From Propionibacteriaceae bacterium AM104-82 (GTDB lineage: Bacteria; Actinomycetota; Actinomycetes; Propionibacteriales; Propionibacteriaceae): 43,129 nt of DNA. The DNA is taken from assembly GCA_027658995.1 (NCBI GenBank), contig JAQDQK010000027.1, forward strand, positions 1 to 43,129. Direction: 5' to 3'. The position numbers and the translations under genes are program-made. Below the pieces are notes generated by a model, which worked only from the letters and a program-made list of their open reading frames with translations, was not told where the DNA came from and ran no database searches. Positions 25,557 through 33,528 of this stretch are shown piece by piece (position 1 is the first letter of the stretch; each line of letters opens with the position of its first letter).

Positions 25557-26252
25557 ATGTTGCGCACGACCCTCTTGTCCACCGTCATCCTCGGCGGGCT
25601 GATCTCGCTGGGCACCATCACGGCCGCCCACGCCGACATCACCCCCGACCTGTCGCGCGACAGCGCGAAGGTGGGCGACACGATCACCCTCACCGGCACC
25701 GACTGCGACCCGGCCAACACCGTCCACGTGTTCCTGGGCGACTCGCGGGTCAAGGTCCGGCCCGCCGCCGACGGAACGTGGAAGGCATCCATGTACGTCC
25801 CCAAGATGAAGCCCGGCGTCGCTGACATCCTCGCGGTGTGCGCGACGGGAACCTCCGAGAGCCACTACCCGACGGTGCAGTTGAAGGTCGAGGCAGGCGA
25901 GGAGCCCGACGGCGGCGATCCCTGGATCAAGGTCGGCGGCACGAGCAAGGCGTCGCGCCCCGAGGCGAAGCACTCGGTCGAGGGCGGCATGTTCCCGGCC
26001 GGGAAGCGGATCGAGATCTACCTCGCAACGGCCAACTCCGACGATCCGGGCACCCGGGTCGCGACGACCAAGGCCGACGCCGACGGCGACATCTCGGTGT
26101 CGTTCCGGATCCCGAAGCACTTCGAGCGGGGCACCTACGTGGTGTGGGCTCAGGGTCCCGACGGCGAGCGCCACGGCATGGTCGAGTTGAAGGTCAAGGA
26201 CGCCCCGACGCAGCGACCGGACCGCCCGAAGCCCCCGAAGACCGGCAACTGA
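25557..26252 (+). CDS. Secreted protein with two Ig-like beta modules
   Basis: A 231-residue exported protein. The signal peptide is clear: MLRTTLLSTVILGGLISLG, with likely cleavage after AHA near residue 25. The mature part shows two beta-rich segments: one starts DITPDLSRDSAKVGDTITLTG, an opening seen in bacterial Ig-like folds, and the second covers about residues 120-215. Two Cys in the first module could form a disulfide. The tail is Pro/Lys-rich (RPDRPKPPKTGN). It resembles an LPXTG region but has no LPXTG, hydrophobic anchor or basic tail, so it is probably released or held non-covalently. AAAGGGAAG upstream supports the ATG at 25557. The function is unknown. Confidence 0.75.
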   Translation: MLRTTLLSTVILGGLISLGTITAAHADITPDLSRDSAKVGDTITLTGTDCDPANTVHVFLGDSRVKVRPAADGTWKASMYVPKMKPGVADILAVCATGTSESHYPTVQLKVEAGEEPDGGDPWIKVGGTSKASRPEAKHSVEGGMFPAGKRIEIYLATANSDDPGTRVATTKADADGDISVSFRIPKHFERGTYVVWAQGPDGERHGMVELKVKDAPTQRPDRPKPPKTGN

Positions 26253-26293
26253 CCCGGTCGCCGCGGCCGGTTCTGCCTTCCGCGGCAGTCGCT

Positions 26294-26433
26294 GGTTGAG
26301 CCAGCCGCGGCGACGAAGTCGCCCGCCGGTGCGTCGAAACCCACTGGCACTCAGTGCTCGGATTGGGTGTGTTCTTCGGCCGCGGGAAGGTTTCGACCGA
26401 TGAGGTCCGCTACGCGTCCCTCATGGCTCAACC
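26294..26433. repeat. Family-1 element, 47-bp spacer type, copy 1
   Basis: A 140-bp element with inverted ends GGTTGAGCC and GGCTCAACC. The left half (26294-26341) holds the GGCGACGAAGTCGCC hairpin and ends GTCGAAACC. The spacer (26342-26388) is 47 bp. The right half (26389-26433) runs from GGTTTCGAC through an ATGAGG...CCTCAT palindrome. No ORF of its own is credible. Confidence 0.9.
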
Positions 26434-26477
26434 AGCGGCCATCCGCGCCCCTTCGTGGCTCAACCAGCAGACACGCT

Positions 26478-26617
26478 GGTTGAGCCAGCCGCGGCGACGA
26501 AGTCGCCCGCCGGTGCGTCGAAACCCACTGTCGCCCACTGCTCGGATTGGGTGTGTTCTTCGGCCGCGGGAAGGTTTCGACCGATGAGGTCCGCTACGCG
26601 TCCCTCATGGCTCAACC
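26478..26617. repeat. Family-1 element, 47-bp spacer type, copy 2
   Basis: A second 140-bp copy with the same order and exactly the same module lengths (48, 47 and 45 bp) as the copy at 26294. It differs at only a few spacer bases. Confidence 0.9.
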
Positions 26618-26629
26618 AGCGGGCCCGCT

Positions 26630-26774
26630 GGTTGAGCCAGCCGCGGCGACGAAGTCGCCCGCCGCTGCGTCGAAACCCCGGTACCATTCCGCCGACCCCC
26701 ACCACAGGTCGCTGCCCCACCTCACGAGATTTCGACCGACGAAGCGACGCTCCGCGCCCCTTCGTGGCTCAATC
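26630..26774. repeat. Family-1 element, 50-bp spacer type
   Basis: A left half (26630-26677) like the other copies, then a different 50-bp spacer (26678-26727) that matches the one at 17801-17850 in length and at its end, then a diverged right half starting GATTTCGACC and ending GGCTCAATC. Confidence 0.85.
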
Positions 26775-26782
26775 AGCAGTCA

Positions 26783-26892
26783 CGCCGGTGCGTCGAAACC
26801 CACTGGCACTCAGTGCTCGGATTGGGTGTGCTCTTCGGCCGCGGGAGGGTTTCGACCGATGAGGTCCGCTTCGCGTCCCTCATGGCTCAACC
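26783..26892. repeat. Family-1 element, left end truncated, runs into yggS
   Basis: Only the last 18 bp of the left half remain (26783-26800). A 47-bp spacer and a full right half (26848-26892) follow. The right end supplies the stop codon of yggS on the minus strand, because GGTTGAGCC read from 26892 contains the in-frame TGA at 26889-26887. Confidence 0.85.
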
Positions 26893-27579
26893 AGCGGCGG
26901 GGCGGGGGCCGAAGATCGCGGTGCCGATCCGCACGCAGGTCGAGCCCTCGCGGATGGCGATCCGGAAGTCCCCCGACATTCCCATGCTCAACTCGTCCCA
27001 GCCGCCGCCGACGGCGTCGCGGATCCGGGCCTGAGCCTCGACCAGGCGACGGAAGCAGGCGGCGACCTCGTCCTCGTCGGGGCTGTAGACCGCCATCGTC
27101 ATCAGGCCGCGCGGGTCGAGCCTGTCGAACGACGACAGCGCCCGGGCGACCTCGACCGCATCCTCAGGCCTGATGCCCGACTTGGCCGACTCCCCCGACG
27201 TGTTGACCTGGACGAGCACCGGGAGCCTCCGGTCTGCCGCCTCCAGGCGCCGCTGCAGCGCCTCCGCGAGCCGCAGCGAGTCCAACGACTGGACCTCCGC
27301 CGCCACTCGCGCCACGTCGCGGGCCTTGTTGGTCTGGACGTGCCCGATGACGGCGAAGCCGATGCCCTCGGGACCCAGTTCGTCGGCCTTGGCGACCAGT
27401 TCCTGCACCTTGTTCTCGCCGAACAGCACGTACCCGGCCGCGTGGGCCTCACGGATCGCCGTGGCGTCGTGGTACTTGCTGACGGGCAGCAGCCTGACCT
27501 CGCCAGGGTCGCGGCCCGCGCTGAGACACGCGTCGTCGATGTCGGCCCTCACGCGGGCCAGGTTCTGGGTGATGGTCAC
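26887..27579 (-). CDS. yggS: YggS-family PLP homeostasis protein
   Basis: A 230-residue PLP-binding barrel protein (YggS/PROSC family) that buffers pyridoxal phosphate and affects amino-acid pools. The PLP Lys is in LLPVSKYHD (Lys35). The LFGENKVQEL, FAVIGHVQTNK, LVQVNTSGESAKSG, GLMTMA, LSMGMSGDFRIAI and VRIGTAIFG motifs are all present. The GTG at 27579 overlaps the upstream vWA gene stop as GTGA, an unusual partnership. In actinobacteria yggS usually sits in the division cluster near ftsZ, so this may be a second copy. The last codons and stop lie inside an intergenic repeat. Confidence 0.93.
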   Translation of the reverse strand: MTITQNLARVRADIDDACLSAGRDPGEVRLLPVSKYHDATAIREAHAAGYVLFGENKVQELVAKADELGPEGIGFAVIGHVQTNKARDVARVAAEVQSLDSLRLAEALQRRLEAADRRLPVLVQVNTSGESAKSGIRPEDAVEVARALSSFDRLDPRGLMTMAVYSPDEDEVAACFRRLVEAQARIRDAVGGGWDELSMGMSGDFRIAIREGSTCVRIGTAIFGPRPAAG

Positions 27580-28538
27580 GGCCAGCGCGCCCCGAGCGAG
27601 ATCACGCCCAGCGCGGAGAGGACCGCGAAGATGATCGCAAGGCCCGCGTAGCGGTCGGTGATCTCGGCGGGGACCTTCTCGGTGCCGACCGACTCGCGGA
27701 TCGCGTCGTAGACCTCGGTCAACTGCCCGCTCGACTCGGCCGAGTACTTCTTGCCACCGCTGATCCGGGCGATCTCGCTCATCTCGTAGTGGTCGACCGA
27801 GACCCGCTGCCGCTGCCCGTCCTGTACGACGTAGCCGTCGTCGGTGCCGTAGGCGATCGTGTAGATCGGCACGCCGTCGTCCTTGGCCTTCTGCGCCGCG
27901 CCTGCCGAACTGCGGCCGATGTTGGTGGCGCCGTCGGAGAGCAGCACGATCGCCGCTGGTGCGACGGCCTCAGGGTCGTTGGGATCCGGCGGCACCAGTT
28001 TGAGCGAGTCGATGCTCTTGTAGATGCCCTCGCCGACGGCCGTCGACGGCGCCAGTTCCAGCGCGTCGATGGCGCGATCCACCGCTCCCCTGTCGACGGT
28101 GGGAGGGACGGCGATGTCCGCGGTGCCTGCGAATGTCACCAGCGCGACGTTGAAGCGTTCCGGCAGCGAGTTCACGAAATCCTTGGCGGAGGCCTGCGCG
28201 GCTTGGAGCCTGCTGGGGTTGACGTCCTCGGCCTCCATCGACCAGGACACGTCGATCGCGACCACGACCGTCGCGCGGTCGCGTGGCTTGTCCGTGTAGT
28301 CCTTCGGGATCGCCCAGGCGACGATCAGCGCCCCAAGGCTGAGCAGCGCGAGCAGCACGGCTCCGTGGCGCTTCCACGCGGCGTCCTTGGGGACGACCAG
28401 TTGCAGCCGGGAACTCATGGGGCGCTTCTTGGCGCCGCCCTTGCCCGCGAGGAAGACGTACAGCAGCGCGATCACGGGAATGATGGCCAGCGCCCACAGC
28501 CGCTGCGGGGCGATGAACTCCATGGCTAGCAGCGTCAT
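27576..28538 (-). CDS. vWA-domain membrane protein, BatA/B-like (second copy)
   Basis: A 320-residue protein with two hydrophobic helices near the N-terminus (about 14-31 and 58-77), a von Willebrand A domain, and one helix near the C-terminus (about 296-316). The MIDAS metal site is intact: DVSWS at 96-100, then the Thr in GTADIAVPP and LLSDGATN. Aerotolerance BatA-type proteins share this architecture. The ATG at 28538 overlaps the stop of the neighbouring vWA gene as ATGA. The two are paralogues of equal length, so the domain facing outward could form a heterodimer. It follows MoxR and DUF58 genes, the usual MoxR chaperone-module layout. Confidence 0.9.
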   Translation of the reverse strand: MTLLAMEFIAPQRLWALAIIPVIALLYVFLAGKGGAKKRPMSSRLQLVVPKDAAWKRHGAVLLALLSLGALIVAWAIPKDYTDKPRDRATVVVAIDVSWSMEAEDVNPSRLQAAQASAKDFVNSLPERFNVALVTFAGTADIAVPPTVDRGAVDRAIDALELAPSTAVGEGIYKSIDSLKLVPPDPNDPEAVAPAAIVLLSDGATNIGRSSAGAAQKAKDDGVPIYTIAYGTDDGYVVQDGQRQRVSVDHYEMSEIARISGGKKYSAESSGQLTEVYDAIRESVGTEKVPAEITDRYAGLAIIFAVLSALGVISLGARWP

Positions 28539-29497
28539 CGTGGCCACCTCGCCGCCATGAAGACCGCGCCGAGCGCCGCGACGATCGCGAAGCCGAGCGC
28601 GACCGCCGCGTAGGTGGCGGTGATGGGCTTCTTGACGTCCTCGTAGCCGATGACGGAGCCGATCTGCTTGTAGGCGTCCTTGAGGGCCGCCGAGTTGTCG
28701 GCGCCGACGGCCTTGCCGCCGCTCGCGTCGGCGATCGCCTTGAGGGTCGCGGTGTCGGGCGCGACGTTCTCGCGTCTCCCGTCGACATCGACAAAGCCGT
28801 TCTCGGTGCCGTAAGCGATGGTGAAGATCGGGATCTCGCGACCCTTCGCCTCCCGCGCGGCGTCCGCAGGTGCGGGGCCCTCGGTGTTGGTGCCGTCGGA
28901 GAGCATCACGATCATGGCGGGCGCGGCCTTGTCGTCGTCACCCTTGGGCGCCTGGTCGACCGCCTTCAACGCGGAGGTGATCGAGTCGCCGATCGCCGTG
29001 CCGTCGGCCAGTTCCAGCGCGTTGATGGCGCGCTCTGTCGCGCCCCGGTCCGTGGTCGGTGGGATCGCGATGGACGGGCTACCCGACATCGACACGACGG
29101 CGACGTTGTAGGTGTCGGGAAGGTCGTGGATGAACTGCGTCGCTGCCTTCTTGGCCGCGTCGAGGCGGTTGGGGCTGACGTCCTCCGCCGACATCGACAG
29201 CGACGTGTCGACGACCATCACGACGGTCGCGCGCTCACGGGGCTGCTTCTCGACGCCGAGCGGGTTGGCGTAGGCCAGGCCGAGGACCACCAGCGAGGCG
29301 AGCGACATGGCGACGAACAGGTGCCTGGTCCAACGCTTCTGGGAGCCGACGACGCGTCCGAGGACGCCCGTGTTGGTGAAGCGCAGCGCGACCCGGCCCT
29401 TGAGCCGCAGCACGATCAGGTAGGCGATGATCAGGACCGGGAGCAGCGCGAGGGTCCAGAGGCGTTCGGGATTGGCGAAGTCGGGGACCCAGCTCAC
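28535..29497 (-). CDS. vWA-domain membrane protein, BatA-like (first copy)
   Basis: A 320-residue paralogue of the next gene with the same architecture: N-terminal helices at about 12-30 and 59-77, a vWA domain with an intact MIDAS (DTSLS at 97-101, MLSDGTNTEGP), and a C-terminal helix at about 296-316. It starts with GTG at 29497, overlapping the DUF58 stop. In MoxR operons such proteins are thought to be clients or partners of the AAA+ ATPase, acting at the membrane in metal insertion or envelope stress. The exact role is not known here. Confidence 0.9.
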   Translation of the reverse strand: MSWVPDFANPERLWTLALLPVLIIAYLIVLRLKGRVALRFTNTGVLGRVVGSQKRWTRHLFVAMSLASLVVLGLAYANPLGVEKQPRERATVVMVVDTSLSMSAEDVSPNRLDAAKKAATQFIHDLPDTYNVAVVSMSGSPSIAIPPTTDRGATERAINALELADGTAIGDSITSALKAVDQAPKGDDDKAAPAMIVMLSDGTNTEGPAPADAAREAKGREIPIFTIAYGTENGFVDVDGRRENVAPDTATLKAIADASGGKAVGADNSAALKDAYKQIGSVIGYEDVKKPITATYAAVALGFAIVAALGAVFMAARWPR

Positions 29498-30576
29498 TTG
29501 CTCACCCCCTGCGGCGGCTGATGCAGCACGCTGGCGGTCTTGCGGTAGTTCAGGACGAAGCGGGCGATGTCTGCGACCCAGTCGCGGTCGGTGCGCAACT
29601 GGATGTGGCCGACGCCCGCACGGCGGAGCGACACCTTGATGCGTTCGCGCTGGGCGCGGGTGGCGGCGTCCATCCGTCGCCGCGCCGCGTCGTCGGAGGT
29701 GTTGATGTAGCGGGAGAAGTCGGTCTCGGGGTCGCGGATCAGCATCTCGCCGACGTCGGGGAACTCGACCTCGTGCCTGTCGATGATCTCGACGGCGAGC
29801 ACCTGGTTGCGCACCGCGAGGCGGCGGAGCGCGCGCTCCCACGGCGGTGGCTCGGTGATGTCGAGTTCGGCGTCGCCCGGGGTGAGGAAGTCGGACACGA
29901 CCACGCGCATGCCGCGGCGGCGCTCCGCGCGGGTCAACTGTTCGATGCCGTCGGCCAGTTGCAGGTCGCCCGTGGCGTGGTCGGGCACGATCGGCTCGGT
30001 CAGCATCTTGCGCAGCAGCCCGTAGAGGGCGGTGCGACCGGAGCGCGCCTGGAAGCGCTTGATCTTGTCTGGCAGCATCACCATGCCGCCGAACCGGTCG
30101 CCCATCTTCTGGCTGAGGAAGCCGATGGTGGCGATCGCGGCGATCCCGAGGTCGCGCTTGGTGATGCCGTCGGTTCCCCAGTTCATCGACGGGGTGGCGT
30201 CGAGCAGCGCCCACACCTCGAGTTCGCGGTCGGCCATGGTGTCGCGGACGTGCGGGACGGTGGTGCGGGCCGTGACGGCCCAGTCCATCTTGCGGACGTC
30301 GTCCTGGCCGGGCTGGTAGATGCGGGCGTCGTTGGTGTCGGAGCCGGGGCCGGGCAGCAGACCGAGGTGGTCGCCGTGCAGGAAGCCCTCGAGGCGCCGC
30401 ACGACGGTCAACTCGAGGCGGCGCAGCGCGGCCTCAGGGGCCAACTTGTTGAGCGGGATCGTCGGACCGGTCGGGGGACGCAGCACCGACATCGCGGCGC
30501 CGCGCCGGTCGTCCGGCGCGAGCATGGGCGGCCCCTGCGGAGGGGGGCCGTTGAAGGTGAACTCCGGCTGGGCCAC
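29494..30576 (-). CDS. DUF58 domain protein
   Basis: A 360-residue protein. The DUF58 signature is YQPGQDDVRKMDWAVTAR, and a vWA-like fold follows with LLDATPSMNWG in place of a strict MIDAS (Asp-Ala-Thr-Pro-Ser). Unlike many relatives it has no membrane helices, so it should be cytoplasmic. The GTG at 30576 has AGGAAG upstream. It lies 6 bp after moxR and overlaps the first vWA gene, completing the MoxR-DUF58-vWA module. Confidence 0.9.
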   Translation of the reverse strand: MAQPEFTFNGPPPQGPPMLAPDDRRGAAMSVLRPPTGPTIPLNKLAPEAALRRLELTVVRRLEGFLHGDHLGLLPGPGSDTNDARIYQPGQDDVRKMDWAVTARTTVPHVRDTMADRELEVWALLDATPSMNWGTDGITKRDLGIAAIATIGFLSQKMGDRFGGMVMLPDKIKRFQARSGRTALYGLLRKMLTEPIVPDHATGDLQLADGIEQLTRAERRRGMRVVVSDFLTPGDAELDITEPPPWERALRRLAVRNQVLAVEIIDRHEVEFPDVGEMLIRDPETDFSRYINTSDDAARRRMDAATRAQRERIKVSLRRAGVGHIQLRTDRDWVADIARFVLNYRKTASVLHQPPQGVSK

Positions 30577-30582
30577 AGCTTC

Positions 30583-31647
30583 CTAGGCGCGACCGGGCTG
30601 GTGAGCGTGCTGCTCGTGGCTGGCCTGGCGCTGTTCCTGGTTCCAGACCGGGGTGGGCGCAGGCACCATGGCGAGGATCCGGTCGACCACATCGAGGGTG
30701 TTGATGTTGTCTGCGATCGCGTCGAAGCCGAGCACGATGCGGTGCGCCATCACGTCCTTGGCGACGGCCTGCACGTCGGTCGGCAGCACGTAGTCGCGGC
30801 CGTTGATCAGCGCGAGGGCGCGGGCCGCGGCGACGAGGCCGAGGGTGGCTCGCGGGGAGCAGCCGATCTGGATCACGTTGTCCAGGTCGGGCATGTTGAA
30901 GTCCTTCGGGGCACGCGTCGCGAGCACAAGACGCACGATGTATTCGGCGACCAGGTTGTGCACGAACACGTTGGAGGCCATGTCCTGCAGGTGCAGCACC
31001 AACTGCGTGTCCAGGACCTGCTCGGCCTCCGGCGGTCGCACGGACATGCGGCGCAGGATCTCGAGTTCCTCGTTGCCGCGCGGGTAAGGCACGTCGACCT
31101 TCATGAGGAAGCGGTCGCGCTGCGCCTCGGGAAGCGGGTAGACGCCCTCGGACTCGACGGGGTTCTGCGTCGCGATGACGATGAACGGCTTCGGCGCAGG
31201 GTAGGTCTTGCCCGCGATGGAGACCTGCTTCTCCGCCATCAACTCGAGCATCGCCGACTGCACCTTTGCTGGCGCGCGGTTGATCTCGTCCGCGAGGACG
31301 AAGTTGACGAAGACGGGGCCGAGTTCGATCTGGAAGGACTCGGAGTTGGCCGAGTAGATGCGCGTTCCGACGATGTCGGAGGGCACCAGGTCGGGGGTGA
31401 ACTGGATGCGGGCGAAGTCGCCGCCGACCACGGTCGCGAACGAGCGCACGGCAAGGGTCTTCGCGACGCCGGGGACGCCCTCAAGCAGACAGTGTCCCTT
31501 CGCAAGCAGCGCCACCATGAGCTGTTGCACCATGTGCTCCTGCCCGACGATGACTCGCTGAACCTGGCTGATGGCCTGTCCGAGGACCTTGGCCGCGTCG
31601 GCGACGTTGCTCGGCAACTGCGCTTGTTCGGTCGGCGGTGTGCTCAC
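30583..31647 (-). CDS. MoxR-family AAA+ ATPase
   Basis: A 354-residue AAA+ ATPase of the MoxR/RavA group. Walker A is GVPGVAKT (57-64), Walker B is FVLADEIN (116-123), and sensor 1 lies in IVIATQNP. The EAQRDRFLMKV segment carries the conserved Arg, and the lid domain follows (GCSPRATLGLVAAARALA). It should act as a chaperone driving assembly of the DUF58/vWA proteins encoded next. The C-terminal 25 residues are Gln/His/Pro-rich and look disordered. The GTG at 31647 has AAGGAG upstream. It is the first gene of a five-gene unit that ends with yggS. Confidence 0.94.
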   Translation of the reverse strand: MSTPPTEQAQLPSNVADAAKVLGQAISQVQRVIVGQEHMVQQLMVALLAKGHCLLEGVPGVAKTLAVRSFATVVGGDFARIQFTPDLVPSDIVGTRIYSANSESFQIELGPVFVNFVLADEINRAPAKVQSAMLELMAEKQVSIAGKTYPAPKPFIVIATQNPVESEGVYPLPEAQRDRFLMKVDVPYPRGNEELEILRRMSVRPPEAEQVLDTQLVLHLQDMASNVFVHNLVAEYIVRLVLATRAPKDFNMPDLDNVIQIGCSPRATLGLVAAARALALINGRDYVLPTDVQAVAKDVMAHRIVLGFDAIADNINTLDVVDRILAMVPAPTPVWNQEQRQASHEQHAHQPGRA

Positions 31648-31770
31648 GCGGCGCTCCTTCTGGATAGTGATCCGCGTCTACGATAGCGCCCTCGTCAGAC
31701 CATCCAACCTGTTCGACGGCGCGCGGGATGTCACGCACCTGCTTGGGGTGATGTGGTTCGATGGTTGACG

Positions 31771-32745
31771 ATGAGCACCGAGGATCGGCCCGGAAAGGGC
31801 CCCGACCAGCCTGACGACGCCGCCGCGAGCGCCGCGTCCGCCGGGGAGTTTGACGACACCCCGACCGTCACGCGCGCCGACCTCCCCACCTCCAGCACCG
31901 CTCCGGTGCCCCCGGTCGACATGGCCGAGCAGTTCCCGCTCACCGACGAGGACCCCGTCAAGCTCGGCGACTTCTGGCTCGACGCGCGGCTCACCGCGAC
32001 CCCAGCGGGCATGGCCTTCGTCGGCCACGAGGACGGCGGCGACTCCGTCATGCTGCTTCTCCTGTCGGAGGGCGCGGCCCAGGACGCCGCGGCCAGGGCC
32101 CGGTTCTCCGGCGAGATCAACGCGATGCACATCGACACCGTGGTCGCCCGCGGCGGGCAGGACCAGGACGACGGCCGGATGGCGGGCCGCTTCCGCAGCG
32201 AGGACGACGACCCGCAACTCGACTCGAAGGCTCCGCTGGCCCCGTGGGTGGCGCTGGCGTTCGACGGCTCCAGGCGTGCCGTCACCGAGGCGCGACGGAT
32301 CCTGCTCGCGATCGACCTGACCGCGACTCCCCCGCTCAGCAAGCCGGCCGGCCCCGACTACCGGCTGCACTGGATCGACAAGACAGGTCATGGCACCACG
32401 CGCGTCTGGCCGCTGCCCTGGCCGGGCAAGAAGGACCGCGCCGGCTGGATCACGATGCTGGTCAGCTTCCTGCTGATGGCGCTGATCGCCGCCCTCGCCC
32501 TGCTGCTTGCGATCCTGCTTTTTCAGAACCAACCGCTCGTCGACGCGCCCCAGCCGATCCCGTCGCCCGCGTCGGGCTCCGGCGGTTCCGGCTCCCCGGA
32601 CCCGAGCCAGAGCGGCAGTGGCGGCACCCCGTCGTCCCCGTCGTCCGGCAACAACGGCGGCGAATACTCCGAGACCCCGTCGATGCTGCAGCCGAGTGGC
32701 GACCAGTCCGGCCCGGGCGATCCGTCGCCGAATCCGAAGCTGTAG
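31771..32745 (+). CDS. Single-pass membrane protein, unknown
   Basis: A 324-residue protein, divergent from moxR. Residues 1-50 are acidic and disordered. Residues 50-205 form a folded, probably cytoplasmic domain with no motif that I recognise. One strong helix follows at about 230-252 (WITMLVSFLLMALIAALALLLAILLF) after basic PGKKDR, and the tail is a Ser/Gly/Pro-rich stretch of about 70 residues, presumably outside. ATG 31771 and GTG 31753 are both possible starts and neither has a strong ribosome binding site. The function is unknown. Confidence 0.7.
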   Translation: MSTEDRPGKGPDQPDDAAASAASAGEFDDTPTVTRADLPTSSTAPVPPVDMAEQFPLTDEDPVKLGDFWLDARLTATPAGMAFVGHEDGGDSVMLLLLSEGAAQDAAARARFSGEINAMHIDTVVARGGQDQDDGRMAGRFRSEDDDPQLDSKAPLAPWVALAFDGSRRAVTEARRILLAIDLTATPPLSKPAGPDYRLHWIDKTGHGTTRVWPLPWPGKKDRAGWITMLVSFLLMALIAALALLLAILLFQNQPLVDAPQPIPSPASGSGGSGSPDPSQSGSGGTPSSPSSGNNGGEYSETPSMLQPSGDQSGPGDPSPNPKL

Positions 32746-32773
32746 CCGCGTCCGGGAACGGGGTCCGCGCCGC

Positions 32774-32779
32774 TATGCT
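32774..32779 (+). promoter_or_regulatory. Candidate -10 box for the CAU tRNA
   Basis: TATGCT ends 14 nt before the tRNA 5' end. I see no good -35 partner. Confidence 0.35.
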
Positions 32780-32793
32780 CTTGGGCGTGGTCG

Positions 32794-32867
32794 GGGGCGT
32801 TAGCTCAGCCGGTTAGAGCAGCGGACTCATAATCCGCCCGTCGCGGGTTCGAGCCCCGCACGCCCCA
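32794..32867 (+). tRNA. tRNA with CAU anticodon, probably tRNA-Ile2, else tRNA-Met
   Basis: A full cloverleaf: acceptor GGGGCGT/ACGCCCC, D arm GCTC/GAGC, anticodon stem GCGGA/TCCGC with loop CTCATAA (anticodon at 32828-32830), T arm GCGGG/CCCGC with TTCGAGC, discriminator A. CCA is not encoded. The TTAGCTCAG start, AGAGCAG junction and GTCG variable region resemble E. coli ileX, whose CAU is modified by TilS to lysidine to read AUA. Elongator tRNA-Met is the alternative. It is not initiator-like, because the anticodon stem lacks three G-C pairs next to the loop. Confidence 0.9.
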
Positions 32868-32902
32868 CCCGAGGCGACCAAGGCCCGCTGCACGCTGCCC
32901 GT

Positions 32903-33457
32903 TCAGTTACCGCCGGCCTGCCGTTCGCGCCACCGGAGTTGCTTGTTCCGGTTTCCGCAGACCTCCATCGAGCACCACTGGCCGGTGCGGGAGCGCGAGT
33001 GGTCGTAGAAGGCCCACTGGCAGGCGTCGTCGCGACAGGCCTTGAGCCTGGACCAGGTGCCGTCTGCGAGGGCGGCGGCGACCGCAGCGACCACGGCGCC
33101 CGCCAGCCACCTCGGGCCGCTTCCAGCCGGCTCGAGCGCGAGGCCCGCCTCCGTGACGGTGGTGCGCGCGCCTGACCAGTCGATCGCGTCGGCGACCGCG
33201 GCCCTTGCCTCTTCCGGCAGCGGGGCGCGATCGTGGTTGGCGAGCAGCGCGCCGCGGAGCGCCTCGCGCAACACCCGGAGCCGAGCGAGGTCGGCGTCCG
33301 TGGCCGCGCCTTCACAGCCGACCTCCGTAGACCAACGCCCCCAGCCCTCGGCGTTGAGGAGAGAGTCGACGGAGTCCTCGATGTCGAGGCTGTTCACGAA
33401 GGCTCGCACCAACTCGAGCGCGCCAGGCGCCCGCGGCGCAACGACCGTATCTGCCAT
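32903..33457 (-). CDS. CGNR zinc-finger transcriptional regulator
   Basis: A 184-residue protein of the ABATE plus CGNR zinc-finger type. The C-terminal 45 residues hold the finger: KACRDDACQWAFYDHSRSR, then WCSMEVCGNRNK, with four Cys for zinc and the CGNR box for DNA contact. The N-terminal region is helical and presumably senses a ligand. The ATG at 33457 follows a TACACT box by 6 nt, suggesting a leaderless mRNA. It is divergent from an MFS exporter gene, and a perfect palindrome sits between the two starts. It therefore likely represses both itself and the exporter. Confidence 0.88.
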   Translation of the reverse strand: MADTVVAPRAPGALELVRAFVNSLDIEDSVDSLLNAEGWGRWSTEVGCEGAATDADLARLRVLREALRGALLANHDRAPLPEEARAAVADAIDWSGARTTVTEAGLALEPAGSGPRWLAGAVVAAVAAALADGTWSRLKACRDDACQWAFYDHSRSRTGQWCSMEVCGNRNKQLRWRERQAGGN

Positions 33458-33463
33458 CCACCC

Positions 33464-33520
33464 AGTGTAACCATCAATTCGGTGTTGATGGTTGCCATGG
33501 GGCAATCGTCGGCGTAACCT
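33464..33520. promoter_or_regulatory. Divergent promoters with palindromic operator
   Basis: The operator is a 9-bp inverted repeat, AACCATCAA (33469-33477) and TTGATGGTT (33485-33493), with a 7-bp centre. On the + strand, TTGCCA (33492-33497), 17 bp and TAACCT (33515-33520) form the MFS promoter, with the ATG 8 nt later. On the - strand, TACACT (33469-33464) is the regulator's -10 box. The palindrome overlaps the -35 of one promoter and the -10 of the other, so a bound protein should block both. Confidence 0.75.
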
Positions 33521-33528
33521 GCGAATGC

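Noticed and set aside
26220..26252. LPXTG cell-wall anchor on the secreted protein
   Set aside because: The tail PPKTGN lacks the Leu-Pro-x-Thr-Gly order, a hydrophobic helix and basic residues.
29521..31686. A 721-codon open + frame
   Set aside because: It is the antisense of moxR and the DUF58 gene. Its composition (Val, His, Asp, Arg) is typical of the complementary frame in GC-rich DNA.
32794..32867. Integration site of a mobile element at the CAU tRNA
   Set aside because: No repeat of the tRNA 3' end and no integrase gene are seen nearby.
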